Source: Phycisphaerales bacterium UBA854
GTDB taxonomy: Bacteria; Planctomycetota; Phycisphaerae; Phycisphaerales; SM1A02
Reading direction: 5' to 3'
NCBI GenBank assembly: GCA_002295885.1
Contig: DBGM01000023.1
Span: 88,078-104,515 of the forward strand
Length of the DNA: 16,438 bases
Both the position numbers and the translations under genes were made by a program. The notes below the pieces were generated by a model, which searched no databases, was not told the DNA's origin, and saw only the letters and a list, made by a program, of their open reading frames with translations. This document shows, one piece after another, positions 14,402-16,438 of this stretch (position 1 is the stretch's first letter; the number at the start of each line of letters is the position of its first letter).

Positions 14402-15136
14402 TCAGGCTTCTTGGCTGGTATCGGGCTCTATTTCCGGCACCGGAAGCAGATGTTCCTGCTCCAGCGGGTCCGGTATCGCATCGAAGTCCAGTGCCTGCTC
14501 CTCGGAGTACGGGCCGACGGCCCGCCGGTGGATCGATCGGCACAGACCGCCGCATCCCAGGGCTCGCCCGAGGTCCCGGGCAAGGGCCCGAACGTAGAAG
14601 CCCTTGCCGCAATGGATCTCGATGTCCGCGTGGGGCCATCGGTACTCGGTCAGTTCGAGTGCATGCACGGTGACGGCGCGGGGGGGCAGGTCCTCGTGTC
14701 GATCGCGCCGCGCATCGGCGTAGGCGCGTTTGCCGTCGATCTTGATCGCACTGAACGCGGGAGGCGCCTGCATGCAGGTTCCCACCATCGAGTCGAGCAC
14801 GTCCTCGATGTCCGCCCGGCTGGGAGGCGTCGTCACCTCGACGGAAACGGGATCGAGCTCGAGGTCGAACGAGGGCGTCGTGCAGGAGAGATCGATCGTG
14901 GTGTGGTACCGCTTGGACAGACCCATGAGGAAATCGAGCCGCTTCGTCGCCCGGCCGAGTCCGACCACCAGCACGCCCGTGGCGAGTGGATCGAGCGTGC
15001 CGGCGTGCCCGGTCCGGACGCCGCGAGATCGGCCTCGCACCCGTGAGATGACGCCCATCGACGACAGCAGGGGGGGCTTGTTGACCACGAGGATTCCGTT
15101 GAGCCGCAGCCGCTTGGATTCGATCTCGGTGGTCAT
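14402..15136 (-). CDS. truB: tRNA pseudouridine-55 synthase
   Basis: Converts U55 in the T loop of elongator tRNAs to pseudouridine. The protein has 244 residues, shorter than E. coli TruB (314), lacking most of the C-terminal PUA-type RNA-binding region. Motifs in order are ILVVNKPP (15-22), GHAGTLDPLATGVL (43-56) with catalytic Asp49, KRYHTTI (75-81) with the conserved Tyr77, PPAFSAIKIDGKRAY (125-139), and GKGFYVRALARDLG (177-190). The start of the KPxGxTS loop is altered to KPPLLSSMG, with a two-residue difference. ATG at 15136 overlaps the lspA stop (ATGA), indicating translational coupling. It sits downstream of the dksA-like and lspA genes in the same direction. Elsewhere truB often lies with rbfA/ribF; that context is absent here. 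Function secure. Confidence 0.96.
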   Translation of the reverse strand: MTTEIESKRLRLNGILVVNKPPLLSSMGVISRVRGRSRGVRTGHAGTLDPLATGVLVVGLGRATKRLDFLMGLSKRYHTTIDLSCTTPSFDLELDPVSVEVTTPPSRADIEDVLDSMVGTCMQAPPAFSAIKIDGKRAYADARRDRHEDLPPRAVTVHALELTEYRWPHADIEIHCGKGFYVRALARDLGRALGCGGLCRSIHRRAVGPYSEEQALDFDAIPDPLEQEHLLPVPEIEPDTSQEA

Positions 15137-15804
15137 GCGTCGACGTCTTCGGCGAGTTCACGGGCGGCACGGGCCGCGCGGCGGTCACTCAGGTGCAGGT
15201 GCAGCAGCAGCAGTCCCATGCCGACGAGCAGCATGACGTCGGCGATGTTGAAGACCCACGGAAACCATTCGGGGTTCGGCGGGTTTCCCGGCCAGCCCCA
15301 TCCGAAGGGAAGCCGGCTGTCGGGAAAGAGATGGAGGAAGTCCCGTACCCGCCCGAAGCACACCCGGTCCCAGAGGTTGCCCACGGCCCCCGCCAGCACC
15401 AGTGCAATACCGATCTGGGCCATCGTGCTGCGGGCCGACATCCAGCGGATGAAGACCACCAAGCACACGGTGACGGCAACGAGTGTGAAGATCACGAAGA
15501 ACGTGCGTTGTTCGGCGCCGATGCCGAAGACCGCTCCCGGGTTCAGCACCAGATCCAGTTGCAGCAGGCCCGGGACGACCACCACGCTTTCGTGCGGGGG
15601 AATGGGGTTCAGATTCGGATTCTCGACGATGCTGGTACGGTCCAGCACCACGGGGACATGGGCGACGTTCGCGAAACTCCAGTCCTTCAGTCCGAGATCG
15701 AGGGCGAGGCCCGCGCAGAACACTCCGATCAGGATGGCCCACGCCTTGGCCGATCGCCGTGCGGGCTGCTGCGGAGTCCGGTCCGGTGGTGGAGCCGAGC
15801 TCAC
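15133..15804 (-). CDS. lspA: Lipoprotein signal peptidase (signal peptidase II)
   Basis: Inner-membrane aspartyl protease that cleaves signal peptides of diacylglyceryl-modified prolipoproteins. The protein has 223 residues (E. coli about 164). Family boxes are LDLGLKDW near TM1 (35-42), LNPGAVFGIG (87-96), NLWDRVCFGRVRDFLH (143-158) with catalytic Asp155, and FNIADVMLLVG (185-195) with catalytic Asp189. Four hydrophobic helices are present. Extra length comes from a Pro-rich N-terminus, a longer first periplasmic loop (about 43-80), and an insertion between the catalytic Asp residues (PDSRLPFGWGWPGNPPNPEW) that makes that loop about twice the usual length. The C-terminus is a charged cytoplasmic tail. 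The start is GTG at 15804, overlapping the dksA-like stop (GTGA); the truB ATG overlaps its own stop. Both overlaps support a coupled operon. Confidence 0.95.
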   Translation of the reverse strand: MSSAPPPDRTPQQPARRSAKAWAILIGVFCAGLALDLGLKDWSFANVAHVPVVLDRTSIVENPNLNPIPPHESVVVVPGLLQLDLVLNPGAVFGIGAEQRTFFVIFTLVAVTVCLVVFIRWMSARSTMAQIGIALVLAGAVGNLWDRVCFGRVRDFLHLFPDSRLPFGWGWPGNPPNPEWFPWVFNIADVMLLVGMGLLLLHLHLSDRRAARAARELAEDVDA

Positions 15805-16438
15805 GAGACGATGCCGCGCTCGACCTGACGCTTGGCGTCGATGCTGTACTTGGCCCAGGGCTTGGCGCGGAGTCTGGCCTTGCGAATCTGGTCGCCGGTC
15901 ATCATGCAGATGCCGTAGGTACGCTCCTGGATCCGGACGAGTGCCTCGTCGATCTCGCGGATTCGTTCGCGTTCACTGGCGGCCATGCCGAGCATCAGGT
16001 CCTGTTCGTAGACATCGGAGCCGACGTCGGCCATGTGGATCGGCATGCTGGAGGTGTCGCCGTCGTCGCTGCGGAGCGCTTCGTGCTCGAGGGAGTCGAC
16101 GGCCTTGAAGAGATCCTGCCGTTTGCTGAGCAGGAGCTGCTTGAACTCCTTCAGCTCCGCCTTGGTCAGTTTCGTCTTCTTGTTGGCGATCTTCACCTTG
16201 ACGTCTTCGGCGCTCGTGGCGCTCGTCGAGGACCGCTTCTTCTTGGGCATCATGTCCGGATCGATGGAGATACGTCGGATCTTGCGTCCGTTGACGATCA
16301 CGTAGCCGCGAGCGTCGGCCTCGCCCGCCAGAGCGGCCTCCTGCACCGTCTGGCGTCGTCGTTTGCCGCCACTGGTGGGTGATTCTCCGGCCTTCTTCTT
16401 GGCGGTCTTCTTCGCCGTCTTCTTGGCGGTCTTCTTGG
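15801..16438 (-). CDS. DksA/TraR-family protein with degenerate zinc finger and lysine-rich N-terminal tail (5' end outside window)
   Basis: RNA-polymerase secondary-channel regulator family (DksA/TraR). 211 residues are visible; the N-terminus lies beyond the right edge. Visible residues 1-16 are a (KKTA)n tail, followed by KRRR and a short segment GYVIVNGRKIRRISIDPD (44-61). Residues about 88-172 are the helical hairpin, with HMADVGSDVYEQD (134-146) at the tip position in place of the DksA DxxDxA motif. The zinc-finger region follows: YGICMMTGDQIRKARLRA (174-191) and PWAKYSIDAKRQ. Only one of the four usual cysteines (Cys177) remains, so zinc binding is unlikely. The fold match (YGxC..G.xIxxARLxAxPWA) is still clear. 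An internal GTG at 16346 would be a possible start, but the frame and lysine codons continue upstream. Overlaps lspA (GTGA). Role in rRNA or stress control is inferred from the family. Confidence 0.85.
   Translation of the reverse strand, partial: KKTAKKTAKKTAKKKAGESPTSGGKRRRQTVQEAALAGEADARGYVIVNGRKIRRISIDPDMMPKKKRSSTSATSAEDVKVKIANKKTKLTKAELKEFKQLLLSKRQDLFKAVDSLEHEALRSDDGDTSSMPIHMADVGSDVYEQDLMLGMAASERERIREIDEALVRIQERTYGICMMTGDQIRKARLRAKPWAKYSIDAKRQVERGIVS
16391..16438. repeat. Imperfect 12-bp tandem repeat encoding (KKTA)n
   Basis: Four 12-bp units read on the minus strand as AAGAAGACCGCC or close variants (AAGAAGACGGCG, AAGAAGAAGGCC), reaching the right edge. They encode the Lys-Lys-Thr-Ala tail of the DksA-like protein. 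The array may continue outside the window, and its unit number may vary between strains. Confidence 0.85.

Noticed and set aside
12159..15188. A 1009-codon open frame that extends the protease upstream through truB
   Set aside because: The first 281 codons run out of frame through truB and show no family features; a signal peptide and Shine-Dalgarno support the ATG at 14345.
15801..16346. GTG at 16346 as the start of the DksA-like protein
   Set aside because: The same frame continues to the window edge with a clear repeat-coded lysine tail and no Shine-Dalgarno before the GTG.

Overview
The window looks like a chromosomal segment from a GC-rich planctomycete, most likely of the class Phycisphaerae. 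This is an inference. It rests on two secreted enzymes that end in paired dockerin-like calcium loops with the D-x-(D/N)-x-D-G...DLL...W(G) pattern typical of that group, on a dksA-like gene overlapping lspA (an adjacency I also recall from Chlamydia, in the same PVC superphylum), and on a lipid A gene (lpxB). Coding density is very high, most gaps are under 130 bp, and no insertion sequence, integrase, phage gene or CRISPR array is visible.

Left part (1-5818). A truncated aspS runs off the left edge on the minus strand and is divergent from lpxB on the plus strand. lpxB converges on a two-gene minus-strand unit that encodes two sodium-coupled amino-acid symporters of different families (NSS first, then AGCS, 39 bp apart). 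Each carries an unusually large non-membrane insertion.

Middle (5917-9951). On the plus strand, an unrecognised acidic protein overlaps a YkgJ-type cysteine-cluster protein by 8 bp. Next comes an exported peptidyl-prolyl isomerase that fuses a cyclophilin domain to an FKBP domain, ended by a perfect 11-bp hairpin. A small HNH nuclease with its own promoter follows, converging on a minus-strand YbhB/PEBP-like protein.

Right part (10029-16438). A secreted GDSL/SGNH-like protein with a dockerin-like tail (minus strand) is divergent from a tRNA-Ser(GGA)/tRNA-Pro(GGG) pair that has a good sigma70-type promoter and a strong terminator. Beyond them, on the minus strand, lies a run in the order dksA-like, lspA, truB, then a secreted metzincin protease with PA14 and dockerin-like domains. 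The first three overlap start-on-stop (GTGA, ATGA) and are probably translationally coupled. The dksA-like gene runs off the right edge inside a (KKTA)n lysine-rich N-terminal tail.

Most of the window is housekeeping: translation (aspS, two tRNAs, truB), envelope (lpxB, lspA, PPIase), transcription control (DksA-like) and nutrient uptake. The more unusual items are the cyclophilin-FKBP fusion, the DksA-like protein that has lost its zinc-finger cysteines and gained a histone-like tail, the expanded symporters, the unrecognised gene paired with ykgJ, and the dockerin-tailed secreted enzymes.
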